In this document: positions 38,373 to 50,530 of the stretch, in pieces
How positions within the stretch are numbered: position 1 is the stretch's first letter
How the letters are laid out: every line of letters starts with the position of its first letter
Assembly: GCA_036897095.1 (NCBI GenBank)
Contig: JAYMSP010000231.1
Coordinates: forward strand, 1 to 64,000
Reading direction: 5' to 3'
Source: Plantago elongata
Lineage: Eukaryota; Streptophyta; Magnoliopsida; Lamiales; Plantaginaceae
DNA length: 64,000 nt
Program-made: the position numbers and the translations under genes
The notes under the pieces: model-generated
Told to the model about the DNA's origin: nothing
Database searches by the model: none
What the model saw: only the letters and a program-made list of their open reading frames with translations

Positions 38373-39324
38373 TGGGGCTGCTCATTTTATCCGGATCCGC
38401 AAATCCGGTCCGTTTTTTGCAGATAACGGATCAGATCGCGTATGGGATTTTCCTTCATTCGTTTTGAACGAATAAAACGGATAAATCCGTCGGATATCCG
38501 TTTATCCATTAGACCAGGGGTATTATTGTTATTTTACAATTTAACCTAACTATTTTACCCTCGTACTTCTAATTCATGGAGTAGCAGCCGCCAGTACTTT
38601 TAACTTGGAGCATCACTTCTAATAACTTGGAGCAGCCGCCAGTATTTTATCCGTTAGACCAGTACTTCTAATTCATGGAGCAGCAGCCGCCAGCCATTCC
38701 GCTCCTCCTCCGTCACTCTGTCTTCTCCATTCCGCTCCGCCTCCGTCACTACGTCTTCTCCATTCCGCTCCGCCTCCGTCACTCCGTGAACTTTTTGGTG
38801 GAGACGAAGAGGATCGATCTGATTGATGAAATCGTGAAGGAGTTTGAGGTGGTGTATAATCAGATGACGGAGACTGAGCTGGCGATTGTGACGTTGGTGG
38901 TGAAGTTGAAGCTGCAGCATTTGGCGCAGATCACCAATAGTTTGTAGAAGCTGACCAAGGCGAGGAATGTGAGGATCAAGACGGCGATTGATCCGTCGTT
39001 GATGGCCGGTTTTACGGTGAGGTTCGGAGGTACTGGTTCGAAGATGAGAGATTTGTGGAGAAGGATGGTTTGGGTGAAATGGAGCAGGCGTGGGGCGTGG
39101 GGAAAAGAAGAGATTTGGGGAATTTATCTTTCTTCTTCTTTTTTTTCTCTCATTTTTTTAAAAAATTTATTGGATATGGATATCCGCTGAATTTATCCGT
39201 TATCCGGCGAATTTATCCGTATCCAATCCGCTTGGAATGGATTAGATAACGGATGGACTATTTTTCCATCCGTTTGACCGGATCGGATGCGGATTGATCC
39301 GTATCCGTTCGTTGCGCAGCCCTA
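38373..39324. mobile_element. Non-autonomous hAT-like element carrying a host gene fragment
   Basis: The 952-bp element starts TGGGGCTGCTCATTTTATCC and ends ...GTTGCGCAGCCCTA, so the ends invert as T(G/A)GGGCTGC(T/G)CA. Flanks GTCTTCAC and GTCTTTAT match at six of eight bases, as expected for an old 8-bp hAT target duplication. The subterminal parts are full of GGATCCG, ATCCGTTATCC and GGATATCCG words. There is no transposase. Inside lies a piece of the plastid ATP synthase delta gene (next entry), and the whole element interrupts a serpin pseudogene. Confidence 0.8.
38789..39050 (+). pseudogene. Captured fragment of plastid ATP synthase delta subunit gene (ATPD)
   Basis: The frame reads NFLVETKRIDLIDEIVKEFE, VVYNQMTETELAIV, VKLKLQHLAQI, a stop at 38945, KLT, NVRIKTAIDPSLMAGFTVRF and GSK. 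This follows the C-terminal half of the nuclear-encoded plastid F1 delta subunit, where the family has KLESQHLAQI and IDPSLVAGFTVRYGNSGSK. Similarity fades after GSKMRDL. The coding match is contiguous. Upstream, the frame runs through degenerate CGCTCCGCCTCCGTCACT repeats unrelated to ATPD. It is a transposon passenger, not a working gene. Confidence 0.85.
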
Positions 39325-39764
39325 GTCTTTATCAGGAAGGTAGAAGTCCATCGTTGTCACACTAATGTATTATTATATATCATCACATTAAATGTATTTT
39401 GTTTTATAAATACTATATGCATCTACACTCTAATATAATGTTTTTTTAGTGTTTGGGCCCCCACATGGGCCTTCCGTAGAGTAATCTAAGCCCATAGCCC
39501 AGTTTTTTCGTTTGGGCCCCCATTTGAATCTGAATTGCCAATCAGCCAATGAGTACGTCATGTACCACTATCAGCAGCTCAGGTCAGCTATTGTTTCTAC
39601 ACCTGCTTTTTGTACAAAGAAAATCGAGCATCCAATTATTAGGGCATTATTATTATATTGTCATCTTCTTCTCCGATTAATCGGAATCCACAATCTATAT
39701 TTCTACAATCCAGTTAAGCTTCGGTTTTCTCGACAACTTTCGCACTGCAATTCAGTTTCACAAG

Positions 39765-40766
39765 GTACGTGCTCTCACAGAAGACGATTGGATTTCCGAT
39801 TGTTATTATGATTTGCTGCGCTGTGTTCGACAAGAAGAAAATTTAATTCGCATTAGTGATAGATGTTATTTGTATGAATATAATATAATCCGATTCGAAA
39901 AAGTGGAGTGATAGCTGATAGGAGTAAAGTATGGCGGAGGGAGTATTCATTTCCTTTATCGATGAACTGAACACAAATGACGATTCTATGTGTTTGAAAT
40001 TTCAATTAAATCGATCGAATTATTGCCGAATGTTACCATAGTCAGATTCACCTATGATGATATATGATGATGATTGAAATGCTATGAATTTTCGATTTTA
40101 TAAGTTTGTGTTTATTCATGCACGAGAAACTTTTTGATAATTTCACAAGGTTTTTTAATGGTTATTCTGGAGATTGGTTGATTCTCACTTATATAGTTAA
40201 TTATTTATTATTTTTCTCTTTTGCTATTTTTTGTTTCCCAAAACTAACTGTATTACCGTGCCAGTGGTTAGGAGTTGTGAATATATGAAACTAAACCTCA
40301 TTGTTTATTGGTTTGGTTTATGGTTAGACATATGACTTGGGAAAATAATATTTAAATGCCCCGAGATATTGACTAGGGCTCCTGAATTCTGAGGATGAAA
40401 AGTGATATACACTTTATAACATGACATAAGGTGTACTGTATGAATTAGATGCATTTAGGTGGCTCAGAGTAAATGTTGCTGTAGTTTTGACTAATGGAGG
40501 TCATTATACCTCATCACGGGCAAATGATAGTATGATATTGTTTGGATGATTAGCACATGAACTCCTTAGTGTTTGCGTTAAGACAGTCTGCAGAGATGTC
40601 TTTGGAAGATGTTTGATTTCAAGGAGGCCAATTAGGGTTGGAAGCCAATTGATGACTTTTATTCCTCAGTTCATGATGGCATAACCCCTCTTTGTCAATC
40701 AATTACAGGGAAATATTGATTCATCTTGCGTCCGGAACTCCTGAACGATTACAAAAGGATTTGCAG
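39765..40766 (+). other. Probable 5' leader intron of the SUA gene
   Basis: A consensus donor (CACAAGGTACGTGC) at 39765 and an acceptor TTTGCAG ending at 40766, 27 bases before the ATG, would define a ~1.0-kb intron in the 5' untranslated region. An alternative acceptor, ATTACAG, ends near 40709. The region shows no coding frame and is T-rich, as leader introns often are. Confidence 0.5.
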
Positions 40767-40792
40767 GAAAAGATTTGCTTTTGTTGGGAGTG

Positions 40793-43700
40793 ATGGATCA
40801 TAGCCGCTATGGTGTTCATCAAGGATGGGATAATAACAGCGTAATTGTGGTTCTCTTTTAATCACATATGTGGGATGATATAAGAGATATTAGGCTCATG
40901 TGAATGTCCATTTTTTTTCGGGCATCTCATCCTTAAAGAGCATGAGAGAAGCCATGGGACAGTGAGGATGTGGAATCATTTGCCTACGTTTTCCATGATT
41001 ACTTCTTGCTGACATTAGCTTATTCTCTTGAATCCACAGGCTTTGGAGGGGTATGGAGCAGTCCACGATTCAAACTTTCGGTGAGTACACTATCCAATCA
41101 ACTAGGAGGCTAATTAGTTCTGCATAGTTTAACCATGGAGAGTCAGAGACACATACTGTTTATTCCGAGTATAATTGCTCATCAATTGGTTTCTGAAGAA
41201 AGGAGAGCAAGCAACAATGCCTTGTTACTAATTTTGTACTGCCACTGTTAACTAGTTAACTTCATACACCTTCAAATAAATGGCATTCTAGCCCTCTCAA
41301 AACTGTTGTAAAATAAATATCTTTCTAGCTACCAATTTTGTTGAAGTCCTTAAATTATTCATATGAAAGTTAATTGTTCGACCTTTTTTTTTTCCGCTCA
41401 TTGTAAATCAATAGGAATAAGTCTAGAATAAAAAAAATTCCCGTTGTGCACAGTGCTAGAATGTCCTTCTTAAAGTGGAGGGAATACAGTTATAAGTCAT
41501 CATAACTTGCATTGCTACCACATATCTGTATTCTACATCTGTTTTTGTTCCTTCTGTCTGGCTTGGCCTCATATTATTTTGCCAGGTCTGGAGGATCTTT
41601 TGATGATAGGAGGTATGTGGATGAAAGGTTCCCAAGGGACAACACCTATCCACGGGGTGGCTTTCATCGGGATATGTTGGACACTGATAAGTATCCCCCT
41701 CCGCCTTCAACGACTAGCATGTGGCCTGAAACAAGGAGGAGAAGTTATGAAGAAGACTATCCTTTCGAGAGGGATTACAGACGTCATGAGAAGTCGTATG
41801 TTTTATTTGTATTATACAGTCCATTGTGTCTGTTTTGTTTTATTGGACTATGGTATATTGGTATGTATCAATATTCATATTGTAGTGACAGCTATTCTGT
41901 CGTGAACTTGACAGACCTGGTAGATATGGAGTGCGTGAACGTGATGATTATGTCTATGATGATTATGACTACAGATCGCGTTCTTCTCACCACAGCAGGG
42001 AGCATAGCAGGGAGAAGGATTATGATCATGGAAAACTGAGTTATGATTCAGATTATGAAAGAGGCAGCAGAAGAGATGGTAACTGGAGAAGACGTCAATC
42101 TCGAGACCGGGAGTGGGACAAAAAAGGACTTAGTCGGGAAAGGGATGAAGGTTTAGTTAGAAGGCATGGGCTTTCTCGTTCCCGTTCCCGTTCTCATTCT
42201 CGTGGTCATGATGATTATTCAAGGTCGAGGTCCCCTCGAGGTAGAAGTCATGGTCGAAGTTACAGAGATGACAGCTATGACGATAGTCGGTATGACAGAA
42301 CTGACAGGCGACGAGATCGTGAAGACAGACAGCCGCATGACCATTTCTCTGTTGTATGTTCCATTTAGATCTATTAGAACTGAGTGCTACCTGTCTACTT
42401 GATCAAATGGAATTCTTATATATTCTTTTGGCAGGCTCCCTCGGCTACTGTCGTTGTAAAGGGCCTCTCGGCAAACACTACGGAAGAAGATTTATATCAA
42501 ATTCTTGTAAATTAATTCGACCTCATTTCCATTTCCTGTGAAGTTTCTGTCTACTAAATGAAGCACCATTCTCTCCTAATGAATGACTTGCTCTTGACAT
42601 AGGCTGAATGGGGACCTCTTCGTCATGTTCGTGTTATTAAAGAGCGGAGTTCTGGCATCTCTCGTGGATTTGCTTTTATTGATTTCCCTACGGTGGTATG
42701 AGCTTGCATTTCCTTGTGTCTCCACACATTGTTTAGTTAACAATTGCTTAAAGGAGTTTATTACTATAAAAACCAGGTTGCTGCACAAGCAGTGATGGAT
42801 AGGCTTGCGGATGAAGGTCTTCTTGTGGATGGCAGGAGGATCTTCTTTGAATACAGGCAAATCCACTTTCTTTAATATTGATCCATGCTAAGTCAAACAA
42901 CCATGAACCATGGTGTGCCTTTGAACCATTTATTGTAAAATACAGTAGACTAACTCCACTGCATGTTATATGTCAATTTTGTTTTAGTTTCTATAAAATC
43001 TTAGTTTAGGTTGTGCTCAACCAGGAGAAGCAATAATAATAATAAGCTAACTGAGAAAGGAGTGTAATAAATTAGTTCTAACTTTTAGGTTATATATTCA
43101 AACCTGTCTGATGTTCATCCTCCGAAAAATCAGTGCATATAGGAATTGGTCTCAGATGATGGGATTGAGCGGCCAACCCCAGAATGGGATAGCTGGAGAG
43201 TGGATTGTGATATGCTGTTTAAATAGATTATATGGTAGTAACAATGTCCATAGATACTTAAATTCCAAGGAAATTACTAAGATCAAGTCATAATCACAAT
43301 TCATAGGGAGGTAACTATTCGCAAGGCAAAACCAACCAGAGTGGAGCAATTTGAAAGTGTGAATCTTGCTGGCATTGGGAAGTGAGCAGTTGGAGTAGAG
43401 GAGGGTGGCTGTGTCAATGAAGGAAATAAACGGGATTTGCTTAATTTTATTTTGCTAGGTTTATGGGAAAAAGAACCCTGGTTGGAAGTATATTGACATT
43501 AAATGATCAATTTCCTTCAGATTCTTAGCCTTCTGTCTTAAGCTGATTGATTGCCTCAGCTTTGATTCTCATCTTCTGACAAGGTGTGGTACCTGACCAA
43601 TCAAAATCTATGACTGGTGATACTCTGTATTATTGGAGTTTGGTGGACAAACAAGTATCTGGTTAATATGAATAAATGGAGTGTGTTAACATTAGTGAAG

Positions 43701-46700
43701 CTGTAATTGACTTTTCTAGGAGCTGTGCATATAGTACTCGTTAAAATGCCAACCTGTTCATTCAGTGATAACTCCTTCACATCTTAGTTTTTGTTCAACA
43801 ATCAACAATTTGAAGCTTTGCTCAAATGGATTATATTCTCATGTTTATCATACGGTATATGATTAAAGACATATTTAACCAAAAAGGTGGTATGCCAAGT
43901 CCAGATTTGTGTCAGATCAGTTCGTTTTTTGATACAAAATTATGCCTCTCAACTTCACTCCTGTTATTAAATAATAAATATAATCATTTTTCTCATGTTT
44001 AATCCCATTTTTATTGGACATCTTGTTCTTAGTGTTCGTTTTCTTGTGTGCGGTATTAGAATGATATTGATTCAGATTTTCAGTTCATCTCTGATATAAA
44101 TGTTCGGAAGAAAGTATTTTGTGTTTCGTAAATGACCGTCCTTTTAAACTTTGATTTCTGTCACAGTAGTAAGCCAACCGGGGGACCTAATGGACCTTTT
44201 GGAATGGATAATGCAATAAGATCAGGTCCTGGTAACCATAGAGGAATCATAGTGACATCAGATTGGATGTGCATTATATGTGGCTGTGTAAATTTCGCCA
44301 GAAGAACATCCTGTTTTCAGGTAGAATTTCCCGGTCTTCATTTACTATGCTTTCTTTTCCTCATTAAGTGGGCGAGCATATTTTGCAACATTTACGGTCT
44401 AGTTATAACTAATTTTTGAGGCAGATCTGCTATTCTTTAAAGGAGATGCGTGGCCGCTAAATTAAGAAATGGTTTATATATGGTTGTAATATCCCATTAT
44501 ACTGTTTGATTGTGGGTGCAATTTAAGTGAATTGTCATAGGAGTCCATTTCTGTTTTACTACTTAAGTATGGAAACCAAGATAAATACAGAGTCATGAGT
44601 TTTGCCTTGTAGATTTTTATAGTTTATATGCTTAAACATCTACTACCCATGTTTATAACCTTGTATTGGAATTTCCGTTAATCTGTTTAATTAGTGTAAT
44701 GAGCCAAGAGGTGAAGATGCTCCTCCTGCTGATATGGCACCAACGAATCCTGTTTCTATGGGCAAAAGAGGAGATGCAGGTCAGTTTAACATAGCACACA
44801 GCATTACTTCCTGCAAGGCTTTTATATCAAGAAGCTTAATGTCATGTGTTCTTCCAGGTCCTACCCATGTGCTTGTGGTTCGTGGATTGGATGAGAATGC
44901 TGATGAGGAAATGCTTCGTTATGAATTTTCTAAGCATTCTCCTATTAAGGTGCTAAATTTGAGTTCTTCCTTTCATTATACCTTCTCAATTTGCCTATTA
45001 CTTGTCAATCAAGTGCTATTTATTTCAAACACTGCAGGATCTCCGACTCGTTAGAGACAAATTTACTCATGTTTCAAGGGGATTTGCTTTTGTTCATTTT
45101 CATTCAGTAAGTTATCTGCTTTCGTCTAAAATTTTGGACATGGTGTTACTAATGTAAAGGCAATTTGAGGTCTCAATTGCATCCTGCCGTTCACTTCTCA
45201 TAGCAAATTCTAGATGCTCTTGGATACACAAAAATTCTCAGACCATCATTTTTGTTGTGCAAAGGATGTTTCATGTTTTCCATAAGCTATCCTTGGGAGA
45301 TGTTTACAAAAATTTAAGATTTATATGTATTTGTTGGACTTGATATTGGTATTCTTAATCTCATAGCTGTGGAATTTTACGCTAAAAGAAAAAAAAAAGT
45401 TTGAAAATAGATCACCGTTTTACTGGTGACATTGGTCAAACTATATCCTTAAACTCCAACCTCCAATAATGTTAATGCCCTATTTTATGTTGATACCCCT
45501 TTTTCACCTAGCAGATGGAGTGATGGACTCCGTTGAGGTCTGAGCTGTACTCTTCAATTTTATCCTGGACATTCATCATTCAAGATGCATATTGCTTACA
45601 ATTTATTTGTGGTGTGATCTTTAGGTTGGAGATGCTACTAAAGCACTTGAAGCGACAAACGGTACTACGTTGGAGAAAAATGGACAGATCCTTCGAGTTG
45701 CCTATGCCAAAAGTATAATTGGACCTGCATCAGCAGCCTCGGGAGCTTCTCAGTCAAGCAGTCTTGCTACTGCTGCAATTGAAGCAGCAACTTTTGCTCA
45801 GCAGGTTTGCTTTCAAGCATTATCTCTAATGCTTAGCATACCTGGTATGTGTATGGTGTTAATATGGGATTGTTTATACCTGAGATTTGAATAATAATGG
45901 AGCTCCATTAAGCACAAGGAATGTGATTTATTCTTACCTTAAGAGTAGTGTTACTTCATCAATATATGTGCATTGACCACTATGCTTGTGTCTTTACTAG
46001 TCCGTGATTCCACTGTTATTTAACAGTTAAATCTTGCTTAGTCAGCTCCTACACAGTTCACCGTATCCAAAACCCATACATACAGTGCTGTTGTTCCCTA
46101 TTGAGAAAAACATATATGTTGTCTCAGAGACGATTGATGGCGGCCAAATATATTTCTTAAATGGCATTAGTCTATACAGTTAACATTATTGAAATTGTCG
46201 GTGAGATCATGGCAGCTTGTTTTCCTAACTTTTTCATGCGTAGTATAAAAGGGGTTTTTTTTTTAGCTGACGTAGTCATGTTGAACTCGACAAACTTCTG
46301 TTGGTTATGAGAGAAACGCTGTAAAAACTGTAGGTTATAATATGGTAAAACACATAATATGGTAGCCAACATTGCTTGGTTGATGCAAGCTCTCAAATTA
46401 TGCATGCCTTTGTCAGTGCCCTAGTCTTGCCCACCAATGCAACACAGTTGATAATGTTATTGTTCTGCACTTGCTTAGTATGATGCTGTTGGTTGGGCAC
46501 CAAAAGAATATAACCCGGAGGACAAGCAATCAGCTGGTGGTCAAGAGCAGAGTGCTCAAGTAGCTGGTCAGACGGATACTGCTGCTCCTCAGTCTGGTTT
46601 TGTGTGGGATGAAGCCTCTGGTTATTATTATGATGCTGCTTCAGGGTTCTACTATGATGGAAATACAGGTCTGCAGACTTTTGCTTTCTCTTTAGATTCA

Positions 46701-46779
46701 TGTATATGCACCGTGATGATGATGATGATGATGATGATGATATTAATAATAATAATAACAATAATAAAAAAAATAAATA

Positions 46780-46810
<31 letters not shown>

Positions 46811-49427
46811 TTTTTATCTTTTAAAAGTAAGTCAAACCCAGTCCCAACTCACCTTTCTTCCATGGAGTACCTTCAATGAGCTGTACCGTGCACGCCAAGT
46901 CCAAGTTCTTTACTACATAGTTTTGCTCATGCTTGATCAATATACTGCTTCTCAGAGGATCCTCAAATCGTTGAACTACTGGTCCTTGACCAACCAATGT
47001 TTGTTGAAATTGCAAATTTTTTAATTGGATATTTCACCCCATTGTCAGTTACTTGTGTCGTCGTGTGCAGCATCAACGCCTTTATTTTGAAAATATATCT
47101 AAGTATCTCTTGCAACCGTGAAATATCTGATGATGTGCTAATGAATTTTAATGACCCTTCTGTCTTTAATGACTGTAAGGATTAAAAAAAAACCTAAACT
47201 CACTATTTGTGCTGGTAATGTATTTCACGTACGCGAGCTAAATCAGGCCTTCGTGGTTGATGCTATGGAAATTTGTAGCATGACATGTTTTATCTTCACA
47301 AAATACGTTTCATTATGGAGTCTTTCCTACCGTTGTAATGTAGACTGAGCATAGGAGGTTATATTTTCTGTAAAAGCAGGCTTGTATTATGATGGTAACA
47401 GTGGGCTCTGGTACACTTTTGATCAACAAACTCAGCAGTACATCCCCTGCACGGATGAAAAGACTGCTGGTAAACAGAGTGATACTGCTAAGCCATCTAA
47501 TGGCCCCAAATATAAAAAGGTGGTTATATCGGCCCCAGCCGCTACAACAACGGCGAATGACAAAACTACATCATTACCAGATGCAGTACAGGCTGCTGCA
47601 GCTGCAGCAATAGCTGCTGAGAAGAAAGAAAAGGAGAACCTAAAAGAAATTAAACTTGCCTCCAAAAGTAGCATTTTGGCCAACAAAAAGAAGATGAATA
47701 ATGTTCTTACAATGTGGAAGCAAAGAAGTCATGAAGGACAAGCACCACGTGTGGCTCTTGATAACAACAAGTTTGAAGACAGGTCTATTTCAGCATCATC
47801 CATGAAGAGCAAGTTAAACAATGATACATTGGCAAAAGAAAATATTACTGCTTCCGGATATACTTCAAGTGCTCAAATTCAGCCCGCCGGATCTTCATCT
47901 CAAGATAGGGCAAGGCCTGTTTCGTCCAGTTATGGTGGAACTTTAAAAGGAGTAATTAGGAGTTCCGGCATGGGGGTGGGGAAATCAGATACTCTTCATG
48001 CGGTGCCTGTTGAAAGTGCCTCCAATTCGTTTGTTAATACATCTTCAATGCCATTCACTGATTCGTCCACAGCTGCAACACCATTTAGAACAGAATCATC
48101 TGCATTAGGATCATATGCCCCAGTTGTTGCTTCCGGAAGCGGTAAAAGAAGGTTCTCTGAGGCGCCTTCTCTTCCTGTATCAAATAAAGAATCTTCCCAA
48201 ACTACCTATAGGGATCGTGCCGCCGAGCGGAGAAGCTTGTATGGATCATCATCAGCCTTTGGTGATGACTTATCAAATGCTGGAAGTGTTGATTCAAGTA
48301 AGTGCACTTGATTTTAGGTTATAGCTCAATCTTTATACTTTAGTAGTTTTTCCTTGTGGCTGTATGGATGTCGTCACTTGAAATTTAGGCGTAATATCTG
48401 GAATAGCTTGGTCTTAGCTTCAGGCTTTGGTACTCCTGTTATGTATGAAAAATAATATTGAGAGGGACTGGTCGATATTGTTATTTCTCTGCAATTATAT
48501 TGACTTGTGGGAAAATTTATGTTGTTATTGGACATAAAGATCGTGAAACAATCTCTAGAAGGGGTGTCGTAGATTCCATGCCTTTTCCTCCTGGTGTGGG
48601 AGGTGGACGAAGTGCTGGAGATATGAATGTCGATAGTTACGAGGTGATTACAGCCGATAGGGCACTTGATGAGACCAACGTTGGCAACCGGATGCTTCGA
48701 AACATGGGTTGGCAAGAAGGCTCGGTACCATCTCTAATCCTGCTTTTGCATATTCTATGTGTAGTTCCTTACCTGAAAATAAAATAAAATTCATGCATGT
48801 TTATATTCAAAACTGAATTACACTATAAGTTCAAATTAACTATGTACCCTATATGGACCCTTTTTCTCCTTCCCCATTTTGGGTATATTGTTAATATTAA
48901 TTATTAAGCTTTCAGCGAAACAAATTATTGTCGACAAGTCAGGAAATAGGAAAAATTATAAGTGTCACCCTGAGTTCTGTTCTTTTTGGTATATTTCCCT
49001 TGAAACTAAAAGATGTTGGTATGTACCACTAGGGCCATACTAGGCACATTGGTGACATTGATACTCTCCTGTTGTGATTCCTCAAAGATTCATTCAGCTA
49101 GTGTTGATTAGTGGCAAGTGTATCTTTGTTTTGGAGCATCAATGATGTATCTGTTCGACTATCCTCATATAGTGGTGGCATTGTGTTATAATCTAATATT
49201 GCATGGTGCAATCTTGTCTGGTTTTTTGTATGATCTATGTTTAGGGACTTGGGAGAGATGGGAGTGGAATGGTTGAGCCAGTGCAGGCACAGGCCACAGA
49301 AACAAGAGCTGGCCTGGGGAGCCATCAGCCGAAAAAAGTTGATCCTGCCCTCGAGGTTCAGGCTGGAGATAGCTACCGAGCTGTTATTCAGAAGAAGGCC
49401 ATTGCTCGATTTCGAGAGATGTCATGA
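40793..49427 (+). CDS. SUA: Splicing factor SUPPRESSOR OF ABI3-5 (RBM5/RBM10-like)
   Basis: SUA is the plant RBM5 homologue, a nuclear splicing factor that controls cryptic introns such as that of ABI3. Exons are 40793-40840, 41040-41080, 41586-41795, 41915-42353, 42435-42506, 42603-42692, 42777-42856, 44167-44320, 44695-44779, 44858-44949, 45038-45106, 45625-45804, 46479-46668, 47380-48297, 48540-48724 and 49245-49427, giving 1011 residues. Order of domains: Arg/Ser/Asp-rich N-terminus, RRM1 (about 247-326), RanBP2 zinc finger (W360, C362, C365, C376, C379), RRM2 (about 407-490), OCRE tyrosine repeats (about 559-605), coiled Ala/Lys stretch, and a G-patch (about 936-975, GNRMLRNMGWQEGSGLGRDG). 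The start MDHSRYG is conserved. The intron after exon 7 begins with GC, not GT (see findings). Confidence 0.95.
46714..46810. repeat. GAT and AAT trinucleotide microsatellites in an SUA intron
   Basis: About nine GAT units (46714-46741) are followed by interrupted AAT units to 46810. They lie in the intron that splits the OCRE domain, 46 bases after its donor site. Confidence 0.85.
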
Positions 49428-50530
49428 GGTGAGCCGGTCTAGAGAGTATGTGTTGATATTTGAGATTGGGGTACATTGCAACCACCCTCGAGTAATGTAA
49501 AGGGTGCTTCTGGGTTCCAAATGTGGCCCATTAGCAGTTATGATTTTCACTGCATCTGTAATGGCACTTCCCTTTGGTATTGTTTGGATTTCATTTATCT
49601 CCTGTTTGGTATTTATTCTCGTTCTAGATTAGATTGTGGAAACAGACTTTTGTGGCTTATCACTAGTCAGTAGCAGTGTTCTTTCTTATTCTTACAGTTT
49701 GCTTTTAAATTATCTGCGTTTTTGTCTAATTACATTGACGAATTATATTGTATTTCTCATACATTTCTGGATTGAGGCTGTCAATGGTATGTGCCCATAA
49801 TCATATAATGAGTGGTGTATATTTGCTTCTGGCGTAGTGGTATGTAACTAAGTTGAATGAAGCACCGGAACAACAAAATGGATGTTATCCAGATTTCCCT
49901 GCCCTTCTCAAACGGATTTACAAATCTTAGATTGCAAACCCGATTTTTTAAGCACAAATTTGAGAAAACGTAAGAGGATTTAGACCCAACATCCGAATGA
50001 CCTGGCTTTAACTAAAATACAGTACCAGCTTTTCTGTCCTCTCGGATGAGCTCTCGGGTGGCACCCCGTGACAACATAATTGACATACAATGTTTTTTTT
50101 ATTGACGATTGAGCGAGATTTATGTTTATTTTTTATACTCGAATTGAATTGTTATCCTTTAATTTATTCAATTTGAGTTTTTTAAGTTTTGAATAAAATG
50201 TCAAAATATTTAAAATGAAGATTTCAAGATTGTAACTCAAATGCCTTTAAATATTCAATTGTACAAGAGAATATAGATGAATAAAAAATTAAAAATTTAT
50301 ATCCGTTAATAAAATTGGTTCTTTATTTAAAACTTTTTATCTTAATATACAGTATTTAAATTATTTTATAATAATTTTTTTTAATAATATTAATTTGTAT
50401 TTAAAATAGATAAATTATTTAAAGACTGATTAACTTTAAAATAAAAGAACAACAAGGACAAAAGAAAAAAGGAGCAAGAAAGGAGTTTATCGTCTTGAAA
50501 TCACTCTCCTTCTCCTTCCACAGTTCAGCC
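49428..50530. other. Spacer between SUA and the DNL zinc-finger gene
   Basis: The first ~400 bases are probably SUA 3' untranslated sequence. From 50100 to 50450 the DNA is very AT-rich. No further gene or repeat with clear ends is seen. Confidence 0.5.

Larger units (their letters stand above)
37914..39361 (-). pseudogene. Serpin pseudogene split by a transposon
   Basis: Read on the minus strand, the fragment starts MDFYLPDKD (39325-39361) and resumes after the transposon with SEDDGLPGLVERFGSESGF, FPYGKVKVGEF, LEFFKTLGLETIFNRNLTK, LYLDKIFHKSFNEVNEE, and the C-terminal [17 protein letters not shown] and [14 protein letters not shown]. These are the plant serpin landmarks (LPxLVEKL, KIFHKSFVEVNEEGTEAAA, DHPFLFxIRE). 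Two in-frame stops and one frameshift lie between them, and the N-terminal ~60% is missing. It is a dead host gene copy, not a full serpin. Confidence 0.85.

Noticed and set aside
41507-41905. Plus-strand frame overlapping SUA exon 3
   Set aside because: Other-register shadow; the SUA frame is fixed by conserved residues and splice phases.
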